Assembly: GCF_014646815.1 (NCBI RefSeq)
Contig: NZ_BMNZ01000004.1
Location: forward strand, 26,437-90,436
DNA: 64,000 nucleotides
Source of the DNA: Terrabacter tumescens
GTDB lineage: Bacteria; Actinomycetota; Actinomycetes; Actinomycetales; Dermatophilaceae
Direction of reading: 5' to 3'
Shown piece by piece: positions 24,278 through 33,350 of this stretch (the stretch's first letter is position 1; each line of letters begins with the position of its first letter). The notes below the pieces were generated by a model, which was given only the letters and a program-made list of their open reading frames with translations, was not told where the DNA came from and ran no database searches. The translations under genes and the position numbers were made by a program.

Positions 24278-25661
24278 CCGTCGGGTCCCCTTCCACCGGC
24301 GCCGCCGATGCGGTCGCCTCGCTCGTCGTGCTCGATCCTCGCCCAGCCAGTCTGGCGAGGGCAACCGTGATGTTGTCGCGTCCACCCTGCTCGTTGGCGA
24401 AGTCGACGAGCGCCTGCGCCACCGCGGTGGGCGTGGGCTCCTCGAGCCGGCCGGCCGCGTCGTGCAGCAGGGTGCGCAGCGCCTCCGCCTCGGAGCAGTA
24501 GTTCCAGAGGCCGTCGGAGCAGACCATGAGCCAGCCGGGCGTCGCCGTCAGCGTCGTCAGGTGCGGCGTGAGGTCGTCGGGGGCGTCCCGGCCGAGCCAG
24601 CGCGTGATCGAGTGCGCGTGCGGACCGGTCTCGGCCTCCTGACGGGGCACGCCCGCGGCCATCTGCTCCTGGGCGAACGAGTCGTCGCGCCCCAGCTGGC
24701 GCGCGGGCTCGTCGGCGGCGTCGGGCAGCCAGTAGACGCGGCTGTCGCCGACGTTGCCCGCGACGATGACGTCGTCCTCGACGACCGCGGCCACGAAGGT
24801 GCACGAGGGCGGGTTGGGCACGTCCTCGACCACGGCAGCGGCCACGGCCTCGTTGGCCCGGGCGACGGCGCCGGTCAGCGCACGTCCGGCGCCGGCCGCC
24901 CACGCGTCCGGCGTGCCCGCGCCCTTGGGGAACGGCTGGTCGAGGACCGCTCGCGCCGCCTTGGCCGCGGCGAGCGAGGCGATGTGCGAGTCGGTCGCCA
25001 TCGAGACGCCGTCGCACACGACGAGGACCGCGCGTGAGCCCGGCGCCTCGGCCGCGCTGAGCGACATGGCGTCCTCGTTGCGGGCGTGGCGCCTGCCGAT
25101 GTCGCACACGCCGCCCACCCAGGAGGTCGGTGACTCGACGAGGTGGTCGCGCGGGTTGGGCGGCGGCGTGCCGCAGTGGTCGCAGTAGCCGTCGACGATG
25201 CGTCCCTGCCCGCAGGCGTGGCAGGTCAGCTCGTCGTCGACCGGGGCCACCGCTGCCGAGGGCACCGCGCCCGTCCAGCCGACGTCGAGCGGCGACTCCT
25301 CGCCGGCCGGGGCGGTCTGCGGCGTCGCCGAGGCGAGCATCGCGTCCTCTTCGACCGGTCTGGGGGATTCGGGAGTCCCGGGCGTCCCGGGCGTCCCTGA
25401 CGCACCGGGCGGCTGCGTCCCCGCCGCGCGGGCCGCGACGACGAGGTCGGCGCCGCAGGCCTCGCAGAAGCTCGACTCGGCAGGGTTGGCCGTGCCGCAG
25501 GCCGGGCAGTCCCGCGACGCCGTCGGCGTCGCACCGGCAGGAGCAGCGGCAGGAGCAGCAGGAGGAACAGCGGCCGGAGCAGCGGCAGGGCCGGGGTCGG
25601 GCGCAGCGTCAGCGGGGACCGGAGCGGGGTGGGGCGCTCCCGTCGTCGGGATGTGGGTCAC
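24270..25661 (-). CDS. PP2C-type Ser/Thr phosphatase with two zinc ribbons
   Basis: A 463-residue protein. A Pro/Ala-rich N-terminus is followed by a zinc ribbon DCPACGTANPAESSFCEACG (about residues 51-70), a linker, a second ribbon CHACGQGRIVDGYCDHCG (about 150-168), then the PP2C domain (about 185-445). The metal-binding motifs are visible: RHARNEDAM, VVCDGVSMATDSH, GNVGDSRVYW, VCSDGLWNYC and GGRDNITVAL. It should dephosphorylate Ser/Thr on partners of the kinase encoded just upstream. Its start overlaps the kinase stop by 4 bp, and its end overlaps the VWA start region by 8 bp, so expression of the three is tightly coupled. Confidence 0.9.
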   Translation of the reverse strand: MTHIPTTGAPHPAPVPADAAPDPGPAAAPAAVPPAAPAAAPAGATPTASRDCPACGTANPAESSFCEACGADLVVAARAAGTQPPGASGTPGTPGTPESPRPVEEDAMLASATPQTAPAGEESPLDVGWTGAVPSAAVAPVDDELTCHACGQGRIVDGYCDHCGTPPPNPRDHLVESPTSWVGGVCDIGRRHARNEDAMSLSAAEAPGSRAVLVVCDGVSMATDSHIASLAAAKAARAVLDQPFPKGAGTPDAWAAGAGRALTGAVARANEAVAAAVVEDVPNPPSCTFVAAVVEDDVIVAGNVGDSRVYWLPDAADEPARQLGRDDSFAQEQMAAGVPRQEAETGPHAHSITRWLGRDAPDDLTPHLTTLTATPGWLMVCSDGLWNYCSEAEALRTLLHDAAGRLEEPTPTAVAQALVDFANEQGGRDNITVALARLAGRGSSTTSEATASAAPVEGDPTDG

Positions 25662-28099
25662 CAGAGGCTCCAGGGTCGGATGGCGTTGGCCTCGTCGACG
25701 AGGGGGACGCGCTCGGACAGGTCGGGGGTGCGCTTGGCCAGCTCGCGCAGGGCCTCCTCGAGCCCGACTCGCAGACCGTTGGGGGTGCCCTTGTGCTCAC
25801 CGAGACGGACGTCGGCCTTGTTGCCGGTCTTCTCCACCGTCACGAGCGCCTCACGGTAGATCAGCGTCGTCAGCTCGGCCCGGCGCCGCGCCGACAGCGA
25901 CGTGTCGTCGAGCGTGCGCAGCGCCTCCGCGAGGTCGGGCAGGCCGCGGTTGGCCTTGGCGAGCAGCTCGGCCAGGCCCGCCCGCGCGGTGCGGTAGGCG
26001 CTCGACTGGATCGGGACGAGCCGGTATGCCGCGACGGCGCCGTCGACGTCGGACCGCGCGGCCCGGATGCGGGCGAGGCCGAAGGCGGCCATCGGGACGT
26101 AGGTCGCGTCGGTGCGCGCGCACGCGACGTAGAGGTTCTCGGCGACCGCGTCGTCGCCCGCCTGCTCCGACGCCTGGGCGAGGGCGAGCTTGGGGGCGAG
26201 CTCGCCGGGGACCTGGCCGTAGACGGCGTTGAAGGCCGCCTGGGCCGCGCGGGAGTCGCCACGCTCGAGGGCCGCGAGGCCCTGGACCCAGACCGCGCGC
26301 CACTCCCAGGGGTCGGCCTTGAGCAGCTCGGCCGCGGTGGACTCGGCCACGTCGGGCTGGCCCGCGTCGAGGGCGGTGCGGGCTTGCTCGAGCAGGACCT
26401 CGGTCGTGCGCACGGCGGCCCGCTTGAGGGTGGAGAGCCGCTCCTCGGGGGTGCCCGACACGGTCGTCAGCCAGCCCGTCTGCGGGTCGTGCGGGTCACG
26501 CCGCAGCGCCGGCAGGTTGCGCCAGTCGTCGGGCTCGTTGCCGGGGGTCGGCACGTCGAAGAGGAGCGAGCTGACCGTCGACGTCGCGGCGCCCGCCCCG
26601 CGGTCGAGGGCCACGACCTCGCGCAGCACTCCGATCATCTGGGACCGCAGCTCGTCGGCGGAGACGAAGCGGTCGTCGCGGTTGGGGGCGCACGCCTTGG
26701 CGACGAGCCGGTAGAAGGAGTCGTAGCGCTGGAAGACCGGCACGGTGTCCTGCGCGGGCAGGACGTTGAGGTAGGTCGTCTGGTAGCCGCGGAACTCCAT
26801 CGTCAGCACGACGAGGGTGCGCCCGATCGTGTAGATGTCCGAGGCCGCGGACACGCCGAGCTCGGCGACCTCGGGCGCCTGGTAGCCGACGGTGCCGAAG
26901 ATCGCCGAGTCCTCGTCGTCGGCGCGGCGCACGCCGCCGAGGTCGATGAGCTTGACCTCGTCACCGACCTGGATGATGTTGTCGGGCTTGAAGTCGCAGT
27001 AGACGAGGCCGAGGTCGTGGAGGTACTGGAACGACGGCAGGATCTCGAGGATGTAGGCGAGGGCCTGGTCGACGGGGAGCGGGTCGTACTTACCGGCCGC
27101 CTGCAGGCGCTGCTTGAGGATCGACTTGAGCGAGGTGCCGCCGACGTACTCCATGACGATGTAGCCGGCGTCGTCGTGCGTCACGAAGTTGTAGATCTCG
27201 ACGATGCTCGGGTGCGAGACCTGGGCGAGGAAGCGCTGCTCGGCGATGGCCGCGGCGAGGGCGTCGGGGTCGGCGGAGTTGAGCAGGCCCTTGAGCACGA
27301 CCCACCGGTCGGAGACGTTCTTGTCGCGCGCGAGGTAGATCCAGCCGAGACCGCCGTGCGCGAGGCAGCCCGCGACCTCGTACTGTCCTGCGACGAGGTC
27401 GCCGGCCTTGAGCTTGGGGTCGAAGGAGAACGGGTGGCGGCACTTGGCGCAGAAGCCGGTCGTGCGGCCGGGCTTGCCGTCCCGCCCGCGGCCGACGGGC
27501 TCGCCGCACTTGGGGCAGTAGCGCTTGTTCTCGGGGACCGACGGGTTGGTCAGCAGGGCCTTGGCGGCGTCGATCTCGGGCGCCGGGCGCACGGTTGTGA
27601 TGCCGCCGCCGAGGCGGGCCGAGCGCAGGCGCTGAGAGCCGCCGGTGCGCCGGGTCGCGATCGAGCCCGACTCGCGAGCCCGCTTGGAGCCCAAGGCTGC
27701 CGACGCGAGGTTGCTCGAGGCGGCGGAGCGCGTCGAGATCTCCGGGCCGACGCCGGCCGTCGCAGCGGAGACGGCCGTCTCGACGCCGGCGGCGCCGCCG
27801 TTCGGGGGGTCGGCGGGAGCGGCGTAGCCGGCGACGCTCAGCTGGTCGGCCGGCGTGCCGCAGACGTTGCAGTAGCCGGCCTCGATCGTGCCGGTGCACC
27901 CGGGCTGCTGGCACGCGCCGCCCTCGGGGATGGCCGGACCGCCGCTCGGTGCGGGCACGGGCGGGAGGGATGCGGCGCCGCCCTGGGACGCGGCGGCACC
28001 CGCCGCGACGGGGACGGGGTTGGACCCGGCGGCCATGCCGCAGAGGTCGCAGTAGCCGTCGACGATCGTTCCGGTGCAGCCCGGCTGCGTGCAGGTCAT
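25658..28099 (-). CDS. pknG: PknG-like Ser/Thr protein kinase with zinc ribbons and TPR
   Basis: An 813-residue soluble kinase. Two almost identical zinc ribbons open the protein (QPGCTGTIVDGYCDLCG at 5-21 and QPGCTGTIEAGYCNVCG near 65-81), followed by a linker and a rubredoxin-like site YCPKCG...FCAKC (about 194-220), the kinase domain (about 235-500) and a TPR C-terminus. Kinase motifs are HGGLGWIYLA, Lys in WVVLKG (about 270), the PknG-type catalytic loop YCDFKPDN (about 367-374), IDLGGVR and GTVGYQAPE. PknG in mycobacteria controls glutamate metabolism through GarA. The GlnH and GlnX genes upstream are the same partners as in mycobacteria, which supports the assignment; the duplicated ribbon is an addition to the mycobacterial form. 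Confidence 0.92.
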   Translation of the reverse strand: MTCTQPGCTGTIVDGYCDLCGMAAGSNPVPVAAGAAASQGGAASLPPVPAPSGGPAIPEGGACQQPGCTGTIEAGYCNVCGTPADQLSVAGYAAPADPPNGGAAGVETAVSAATAGVGPEISTRSAASSNLASAALGSKRARESGSIATRRTGGSQRLRSARLGGGITTVRPAPEIDAAKALLTNPSVPENKRYCPKCGEPVGRGRDGKPGRTTGFCAKCRHPFSFDPKLKAGDLVAGQYEVAGCLAHGGLGWIYLARDKNVSDRWVVLKGLLNSADPDALAAAIAEQRFLAQVSHPSIVEIYNFVTHDDAGYIVMEYVGGTSLKSILKQRLQAAGKYDPLPVDQALAYILEILPSFQYLHDLGLVYCDFKPDNIIQVGDEVKLIDLGGVRRADDEDSAIFGTVGYQAPEVAELGVSAASDIYTIGRTLVVLTMEFRGYQTTYLNVLPAQDTVPVFQRYDSFYRLVAKACAPNRDDRFVSADELRSQMIGVLREVVALDRGAGAATSTVSSLLFDVPTPGNEPDDWRNLPALRRDPHDPQTGWLTTVSGTPEERLSTLKRAAVRTTEVLLEQARTALDAGQPDVAESTAAELLKADPWEWRAVWVQGLAALERGDSRAAQAAFNAVYGQVPGELAPKLALAQASEQAGDDAVAENLYVACARTDATYVPMAAFGLARIRAARSDVDGAVAAYRLVPIQSSAYRTARAGLAELLAKANRGLPDLAEALRTLDDTSLSARRRAELTTLIYREALVTVEKTGNKADVRLGEHKGTPNGLRVGLEEALRELAKRTPDLSERVPLVDEANAIRPWSLW

Positions 28100-29334
28100 G
28101 GGCGTGGCCTCTGGGGTCGGGGTGCAGGAGGACGGGGGGCCGTGCGCCCGGCGCGCGGCTGGGGCCGGGTGGCCGTGTCGACGTAGGCCGAGAAGGCGGC
28201 TGCCAGCGCCCGGGCGCGGGCGATCGGCAGGGGCCGAGCGGCGAGGGTCTCGTCGAGCCGGCGCCGCAGCTCGGCCACGTCCTCGGCCGCCTCGGGTGCC
28301 AGCGTGGCCGACGCTGCCATCGCACCGACGGCGCCCACGAGGCCGACGACCTCGTCGCGCTCGGCCAGCCCGGCGGCATACGTCTCGTGGGCGAGGTCGA
28401 GGGCCCGCGAGACCCTCTCGAGCTTGTCGCGGTATGCCGTGAGCTCGGCTGCCGCCTGCGGCACCGGTCCCAGCGCGCGGACGTTGGGGATGGCGAGGTG
28501 CGGGGCGGGGGTGATCGCCTCGACGCAGGCTCGCTCGAGGGCGCGGATGGCTGCGGCGCGGGCGTCGAGCTCCTCGACCTGCTGCTGGGTGCGCACGCGG
28601 CTGCGGGCGGCGGAGGCGCGCTCGGCGGCGGCGACGATGAGGTCGCGCTCGAGCACGGCGACGTCGATCTCGAGCGGGCCGATGATGCCGCCGACGTCGG
28701 CGCCGCGACGCGCGCGCTCGACGAGGTCCTCCATGCGGCGGTCGAGCCGCGCGAGCTTCTCGGTGGCGTCGTCGCGCTGGGCGCCGGCCGGGACGAGCGG
28801 GATCTGGTCACGGGTGCGCTCGATCCCCGCGCGCACCAGGGTGATTCGCTGCGTCGCCTCGGCGGCTCCGGGGGCGAGGGAGGCGCGTGCCTGGAGCGTG
28901 CGGGTCAGCGAGTCGAGCAGCCGGCACGCCTCGGGGAGGCTGACGGCGAGCGAGCCGCTCGACGGCAGCGCGAGGTGCTCGGTGGTGTTGGAGTCGAGGC
29001 GTCCGTGGATGAGGGTCGAGAGCCGCTCGGCCTCGACCGGGCCGACGCGGCCGCCGTCGAACGTCGTCTCGAGCAGGGTCAGTCGGTCGCTGACGGCCTT
29101 CCAGAAGGTCAGCGCGACCGTGAGGTCGTTGGTGATCGCGACCTGCTCGGCCTGCGAGAGCTTGAGCACGGCGCGGTCGACCTCGCCGAGGTCGGCCCGG
29201 CGCTGGGCGACCCACTCGCGCAGGGCGAAGAGGTACGTCTGGGCCTCGGCCGCCTGGACGGGCACACCGAGGCGACCGGGCGCCGTCGGCGCGGCGGTGC
29301 CCGGGTCGGGATGGCTCTGCGGCACCGCGGTCAT
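28096..29334 (-). CDS. Coiled-coil protein of the PknG operon, unknown function
   Basis: A 412-residue protein without signal peptide or membrane helix. ATG 29334 overlaps the GlnH stop and its own stop overlaps the PknG start. Most of the length is alpha-helical with long heptad-like runs (for example LARLDRRMEDLVERARRG and VRTQQQVEELDARAAAIRAL), and the C-terminal 25 residues are Pro/Arg-rich and basic. It is not part of the mycobacterial glnX-glnH-pknG set. I do not recognise a named domain; an adaptor between the sensor at the membrane and the cytosolic kinase is plausible by position only. Confidence 0.75.
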   Translation of the reverse strand: MTAVPQSHPDPGTAAPTAPGRLGVPVQAAEAQTYLFALREWVAQRRADLGEVDRAVLKLSQAEQVAITNDLTVALTFWKAVSDRLTLLETTFDGGRVGPVEAERLSTLIHGRLDSNTTEHLALPSSGSLAVSLPEACRLLDSLTRTLQARASLAPGAAEATQRITLVRAGIERTRDQIPLVPAGAQRDDATEKLARLDRRMEDLVERARRGADVGGIIGPLEIDVAVLERDLIVAAAERASAARSRVRTQQQVEELDARAAAIRALERACVEAITPAPHLAIPNVRALGPVPQAAAELTAYRDKLERVSRALDLAHETYAAGLAERDEVVGLVGAVGAMAASATLAPEAAEDVAELRRRLDETLAARPLPIARARALAAAFSAYVDTATRPQPRAGRTAPRPPAPRPQRPRP

Positions 29335-30347
29335 CGTCCGTAGACCGGTGTCGGGGGCGCCGGCGCCGGACCGAGCGGCGCGGCGAGCCAGCGGTTGTAG
29401 ATGGCCTTCCACTCGCCGTCGGCCACGAGGTCCGCGATGACGCGGTTGACGTAGCGCGCGAGGTAGGTGTCGGCCTTGTTGAGGCCGAGGCCGTAGGGCT
29501 CGACGGTGATCGCCTTGGCGCTCGTGATGACGGTGTTGGGGTCCTGGGCGGCGAGGCCGGCGAGCACGGTGTCGTCACCGGTGATCGCATCGGCCTTGCC
29601 CTGCTGGAGCAGCACGAGGCAGCCCGTGTGCGTGCCGGCGGTGACGACTACCGGTCCGTCGGTCTTGGCCGGCTGGGCGACCTGCTGGAGCTTGGTCAGC
29701 GACGTCGTGCCCGTGGGGGCGCAGACCCGCTTGTCCTTGAGGTCGGCCAGTCCCCACGAGGCGGCGCTCTTGTCCTCGGTGACCAGGCTCTTGGAGATGA
29801 GGACCTTCTGGCCGGAGCGGTAGTACTCGGCGGAGAAGGCGATGTCGTTCCAGCGGCCGCACGTCATCGACATGTTGCGCGCGACCATGTCGACCTCGCG
29901 GTCCTTGAGCAGCGGGATGCGGTCGCCGGCCGTGATGACCCGCAGCTGCACCTTGCTCGGGTCGCCGAAGATCGCCTTGGCGACGGCCCGAGCCATGTCG
30001 ATGTCGAAGCCCTCGATGCCGCCCGTGAAGGCGTTGCGGGCCCCGAAGAGGTAGGTGTCCGCGGAGACGCCGACGGTGAGGTAGCCCTTGTCGATGATCG
30101 TGCGCATCGTGCCGTCGCTGATCTCGCCCCGGCTCGGCAGGCTCGAGAGGGGGGCGTAGGACTGGGTGGCGTTGTCGCACGTCGGCGCGGCCACGGCGGG
30201 CGCGCTGCTCGACGGCCTGGGCGCCGAGGACGTGGGCAGCTGCGTCTCGGCGTACGTGACGCCCGAGCAGCCGGCCAGTGCGCCGAGCCCGACGACGGCG
30301 ACGAGGACGGAGAGGCGGCGCCGCAGCGACGACGTGAGGGCGCTCAT
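29331..30347 (-). CDS. glnH: Glutamate/glutamine-binding lipoprotein GlnH
   Basis: A 338-residue lipoprotein: signal peptide with lipobox LAGC (Cys about residue 27), a Ser/Pro-rich spacer, then a family 3 solute-binding domain (TIIDKGYLTVGVSADTYLFG, GFDIDMARAVAKAIFGD, LKDREVDMVARNMSMT). ATG 30347 overlaps the upstream stop. In mycobacteria GlnH binds Asp/Glu outside the cell and signals through GlnX to PknG, rather than serving an ABC transporter; here too no permease or ATPase gene is present. Confidence 0.88.
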   Translation of the reverse strand: MSALTSSLRRRLSVLVAVVGLGALAGCSGVTYAETQLPTSSAPRPSSSAPAVAAPTCDNATQSYAPLSSLPSRGEISDGTMRTIIDKGYLTVGVSADTYLFGARNAFTGGIEGFDIDMARAVAKAIFGDPSKVQLRVITAGDRIPLLKDREVDMVARNMSMTCGRWNDIAFSAEYYRSGQKVLISKSLVTEDKSAASWGLADLKDKRVCAPTGTTSLTKLQQVAQPAKTDGPVVVTAGTHTGCLVLLQQGKADAITGDDTVLAGLAAQDPNTVITSAKAITVEPYGLGLNKADTYLARYVNRVIADLVADGEWKAIYNRWLAAPLGPAPAPPTPVYGR

Positions 30348-31678
30348 CGGTACTCCTCGATCCGCTGGCCGATACCTCGGACGACGAGCCACGACGCGGC
30401 CAGCGCGACGAGGCCGACGACCACGGCGAGCAGCGGTGCGCTCCCGCCCTGGCCCTGCAGATTGGTGACAGTCGTCTTGCCGGCGTCGTCGCGCGCCTTG
30501 GTCACGGCCACGTCGAAGTCGCCGAAGGTCTTGGCCGCCCCGTCGGTGGCCGTGCTCGTCGACAGCTTGACGGCGTCGTCCCACCGGCCGCCGTCGTCGA
30601 GCGAGCGGACCTTCTGGTGGGAGGCGACGTAGTCGCCCCACAGCGAGATCAGGGTCGCGTCCTTGAGGCGGTCGAGGTCGGTGTCGACGTCCGTCTTGTC
30701 GGTCTTCCACGACGTCTCGTTGGCGGCGCCCGAGCCGCGCTTGATGAGGGTGAGGCTCTCGTTGGCGCGGGCGTCGTTGGCGGCCGTCGTGATGTTCGCG
30801 AGGGTCACGGCGCTCTGGAAGTCGCCCTGGGCGACGTCCCGGGTCGCCCTGCCGATGCCGGTGATCGTCGTCGCCGTGACGAAGAGCGCGACGAGGAGCA
30901 GCGCGATGGCGCCGGTCAGGGACGGGTTGAGGTAGCGGTGCGTGCGCTTCGCGAGCCAGACCGCGAGGGCGACGAGCCCGATGAGGGACAGGACGCCGAC
31001 GAGCAGCTGCAGGCTCGAGTTGCTCCGGTCGAACTCCTTGCTCGAGCGGTCCTCGTTGGCCTTGACGACCTGCGTCACGATCGGGATGGCGTCGGCTCGC
31101 AGGCCGGCGCTCGCCTGCGTGAGGTACTGCGCCCCGACCGGCAGGCCGAGGCGGTTGTTGCTGCGGGCCTGCTCGACGAGGGCGGCATACGTCTGCACCC
31201 GCTCGGCGAGAACGCCGAGGGCCTTGCCGTCGGCGGGCTGGGCGGCGGCCGCCGTCGCGATGCCGGACGCGACGCGGGACATGGCGGCCTCGTAGCGGGC
31301 GCGGGACTCAGCGGACTCGAGGCCGCCGACGAGGAAGGCGTTGGTGGCGACGGCGTCGGCGCGCAGGAGGTCGACGTGGATCGACTGGGCGCGCACCACC
31401 TGCGCGGTGTTGTTGGCGGCGCGCTCGACGGCGGCCTGCGAGGCGAGCAGCGCGTTGGCGCTGACCGCGCCGAGCAGCACGGCGGCGATGACCCCGAGCA
31501 GGCCGAAGAGGCGCATGCGGCCCGGCGTGCCGTGCAGGAGCCGGCCGGCGATGCCGCGTGCGCCGGGGACGCCGCCGGACAGGCTGCCGGCGATGGTCCG
31601 CGGCGGCTGGGTGCCGGGCGCGCCGGACGACGCGCCCGCCGGGATGGCGACGGGGATGTTCGTCGTCGGTGCGCTCAT
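30344..31678 (-). CDS. GlnX-like membrane sensor protein
   Basis: A 444-residue membrane protein. Membrane helices are at about residues 56-80 (LFGLLGVIAAVLLGAVSANAL), two in the middle (LLVGVLSLIGLVALAVWLAK and ALLLVALFVTATTITGIG) and one at the C-terminus (LLAVVVGLVALAASWLVV). Between them are two helical periplasmic-side regions, each of about 140 residues, that look like four-helix sensor bundles. This two-sensor, four-helix layout is that of GlnX, the partner of GlnH and PknG. No histidine kinase or HAMP signature is visible. The start overlaps the AAA+ gene stop. Confidence 0.8.
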   Translation of the reverse strand: MSAPTTNIPVAIPAGASSGAPGTQPPRTIAGSLSGGVPGARGIAGRLLHGTPGRMRLFGLLGVIAAVLLGAVSANALLASQAAVERAANNTAQVVRAQSIHVDLLRADAVATNAFLVGGLESAESRARYEAAMSRVASGIATAAAAQPADGKALGVLAERVQTYAALVEQARSNNRLGLPVGAQYLTQASAGLRADAIPIVTQVVKANEDRSSKEFDRSNSSLQLLVGVLSLIGLVALAVWLAKRTHRYLNPSLTGAIALLLVALFVTATTITGIGRATRDVAQGDFQSAVTLANITTAANDARANESLTLIKRGSGAANETSWKTDKTDVDTDLDRLKDATLISLWGDYVASHQKVRSLDDGGRWDDAVKLSTSTATDGAAKTFGDFDVAVTKARDDAGKTTVTNLQGQGGSAPLLAVVVGLVALAASWLVVRGIGQRIEEYR

Positions 31679-33336
31679 GCGGTGTCCTCGTGCTCGGTCG
31701 CGCTGGGGTCGGCGTGCTCGTCGTGCGTCTCGTCCGCTTCGTCGTGCTGGTCGTGCTGGTCGTGCTCGTCGTCCGAGACTGCTCCATCGGGGGCCGCCGG
31801 ACCATCAGGGTCTGCCCTGACCGCCGCCGGATCCTGCGTGGTCTCGTCTGGGTGCTCGAGCTGTTCGGGCTGCTCGGGCTGCTCGGTGTCGTCGGGCTGC
31901 TCCGTGAAGTCGCCCGCGGTGAGTAGACGCAGCTCGTCGCGCGTCGGCTCCGTCGCGTCCTTCAGGCGCCAGGCGTGCCGGCCGACGGCGTGCTCGAAGA
32001 GGTTGCGCGAGAAGCGCCCGTTGCCGAAGGCGGGGGTGCGCGGCGTCGCCTCGAGCTGGTGCCGGACGCGGGTGCGCGCGTCGTCGGTCAGCTCGTAGTC
32101 GCTGCCGCCCGCGATGGAGTCGAGGATGGCGAGCAGCTCGTCGTCGGAGTAGTCGTCGAACTCGATCGTCGTGGTGAACCGGCTCGCGAGACCGGGGTTC
32201 TGGGCGATGAAGCCGACCATCGGGTCGGGGTAGCCGGCCACGATGACGACGAGGTCCTCGCGGTGGTCCTCCATCTCCTTGACGAGGGTGTTGACGGCCT
32301 CCTGGGCGTACTGGTCGCCGGTCAGGGCGTAGGCCTCGTCGATGAAGAGCACGCCGCCGGTCGCCTTGGCGCAGACCTCGGCCGTCTTCATCGCGGTCTG
32401 CCCGACGTAGCCGGCGACGAGCTCGCTGCGGTCGACCTCGACGAGCTGGCCCGTGGGCAGCAGCCCGAGCGCCTTGTAGATGCCGCCGACGAGCCGGGCG
32501 ACGGTCGTCTTGCCGGTGCCGGGGTTGCCGACGAAGATCAGGTGCCGGCTCATCTTGGGGGCCTTGAGCCCGGCCTCGGTGCGCATCTTCTCGACGGTGA
32601 GCAGGGCCACCTGCCGGTGGATCTCCTTCTTGACCCGGGCCAGGCCGATCATCCCGTCGAGCTCGGCGAGCAGCTCCTCGACGGTCCGCTCGGGCTCGGC
32701 GGGCTTCTCCGGCGCGGGGGCGGGCTCGGCCGGGGCGGCAGCCGCGGTGGCACCGACCGGATCGCCGACCGGATCGCCCTGTGCGACGGACGGGTCGAGC
32801 TTCCGGGGGTCCATCGGGCCGGGGATGCTCGGCCGCATCGCATCGGGGGAGCCGAGGCCCATCCCCGGTATGCCGGCCGGCACGTTCCCTGGGAACGCGG
32901 GTACCCGCTCGGCCGACGGCATACGGGCCGCCGCGAGGTAGGCGCCCGACGCGGCAGAGGCGTTGGCGATGACCCAGATCGGCGCGGTGCCGAGCATGAC
33001 GGCCGAGGAGGCGACCTCGGTCAGCGCCTCGGCGTACTCGGCGGCGAGGCCGTGCCGAGCGCCGACGAGCGCCTCGAGCAGCTCGGTCGGGGCGCCGCGC
33101 CAGCGACGCCCGCGGGACGCGGCCTCGAAGAAGGCCTCGTTGATCGAGGCGAGGTCGGTCAGGCCGGGGTGCGCGACCTCGGCCCAGGCGGGCGCGGCAC
33201 CGGGCACCGACTCGGCCAGGGCCGCGGCGACGCGCAGCCCCTCGTCGCGGGCCGCGGCCGGGTCGAGGCCGGCCTCGGCGGCGACGTCGCTCAGCTGCTC
33301 CAGGCTCTCGGCGAGGCGGGACTCGTCACTGCTCAT
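31675..33336 (-). CDS. CbxX/CfqX-type AAA+ ATPase with His/Asp-rich tail
   Basis: A 553-residue ATPase if started at ATG 33336 (an ATG at 33348 is possible but leaves no room for a ribosome site). Residues 1-140 are helical, 140-215 a Pro/Ala-rich linker, and 220-470 an AAA+ domain like that in CbxX and EccA: Walker A FVGNPGTGKTTVARLVGG (about 268-285), Walker B GGVLFIDEAYALTGDQYA (about 327-344), sensor 1 in VVIVAGYP and an arginine finger in NPGLASRF. Residues 480-553 are an acidic tail ending with repeated His-Asp units (DEHDQHDQHD), encoded by a short 9-bp repeat. Such tails can bind metals; whether this one does is unknown. Confidence 0.87.
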   Translation of the reverse strand: MSSDESRLAESLEQLSDVAAEAGLDPAAARDEGLRVAAALAESVPGAAPAWAEVAHPGLTDLASINEAFFEAASRGRRWRGAPTELLEALVGARHGLAAEYAEALTEVASSAVMLGTAPIWVIANASAASGAYLAAARMPSAERVPAFPGNVPAGIPGMGLGSPDAMRPSIPGPMDPRKLDPSVAQGDPVGDPVGATAAAAPAEPAPAPEKPAEPERTVEELLAELDGMIGLARVKKEIHRQVALLTVEKMRTEAGLKAPKMSRHLIFVGNPGTGKTTVARLVGGIYKALGLLPTGQLVEVDRSELVAGYVGQTAMKTAEVCAKATGGVLFIDEAYALTGDQYAQEAVNTLVKEMEDHREDLVVIVAGYPDPMVGFIAQNPGLASRFTTTIEFDDYSDDELLAILDSIAGGSDYELTDDARTRVRHQLEATPRTPAFGNGRFSRNLFEHAVGRHAWRLKDATEPTRDELRLLTAGDFTEQPDDTEQPEQPEQLEHPDETTQDPAAVRADPDGPAAPDGAVSDDEHDQHDQHDEADETHDEHADPSATEHEDTA

Positions 33337-33350
33337 GCGTTCGGGCATCC

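Noticed and set aside
22089-28099. A phage-defence island built on VWA, PP2C and kinase genes
   Set aside because: The kinase is PknG-like with GlnH and GlnX partners, which indicates physiological signalling; no nuclease or other effector is present. A stress role remains possible.
25130-28186. 1018-codon plus-strand frame over the kinase gene
   Set aside because: Low-complexity Arg/Gly/Val product antisense to PknG; rejected as shadow.
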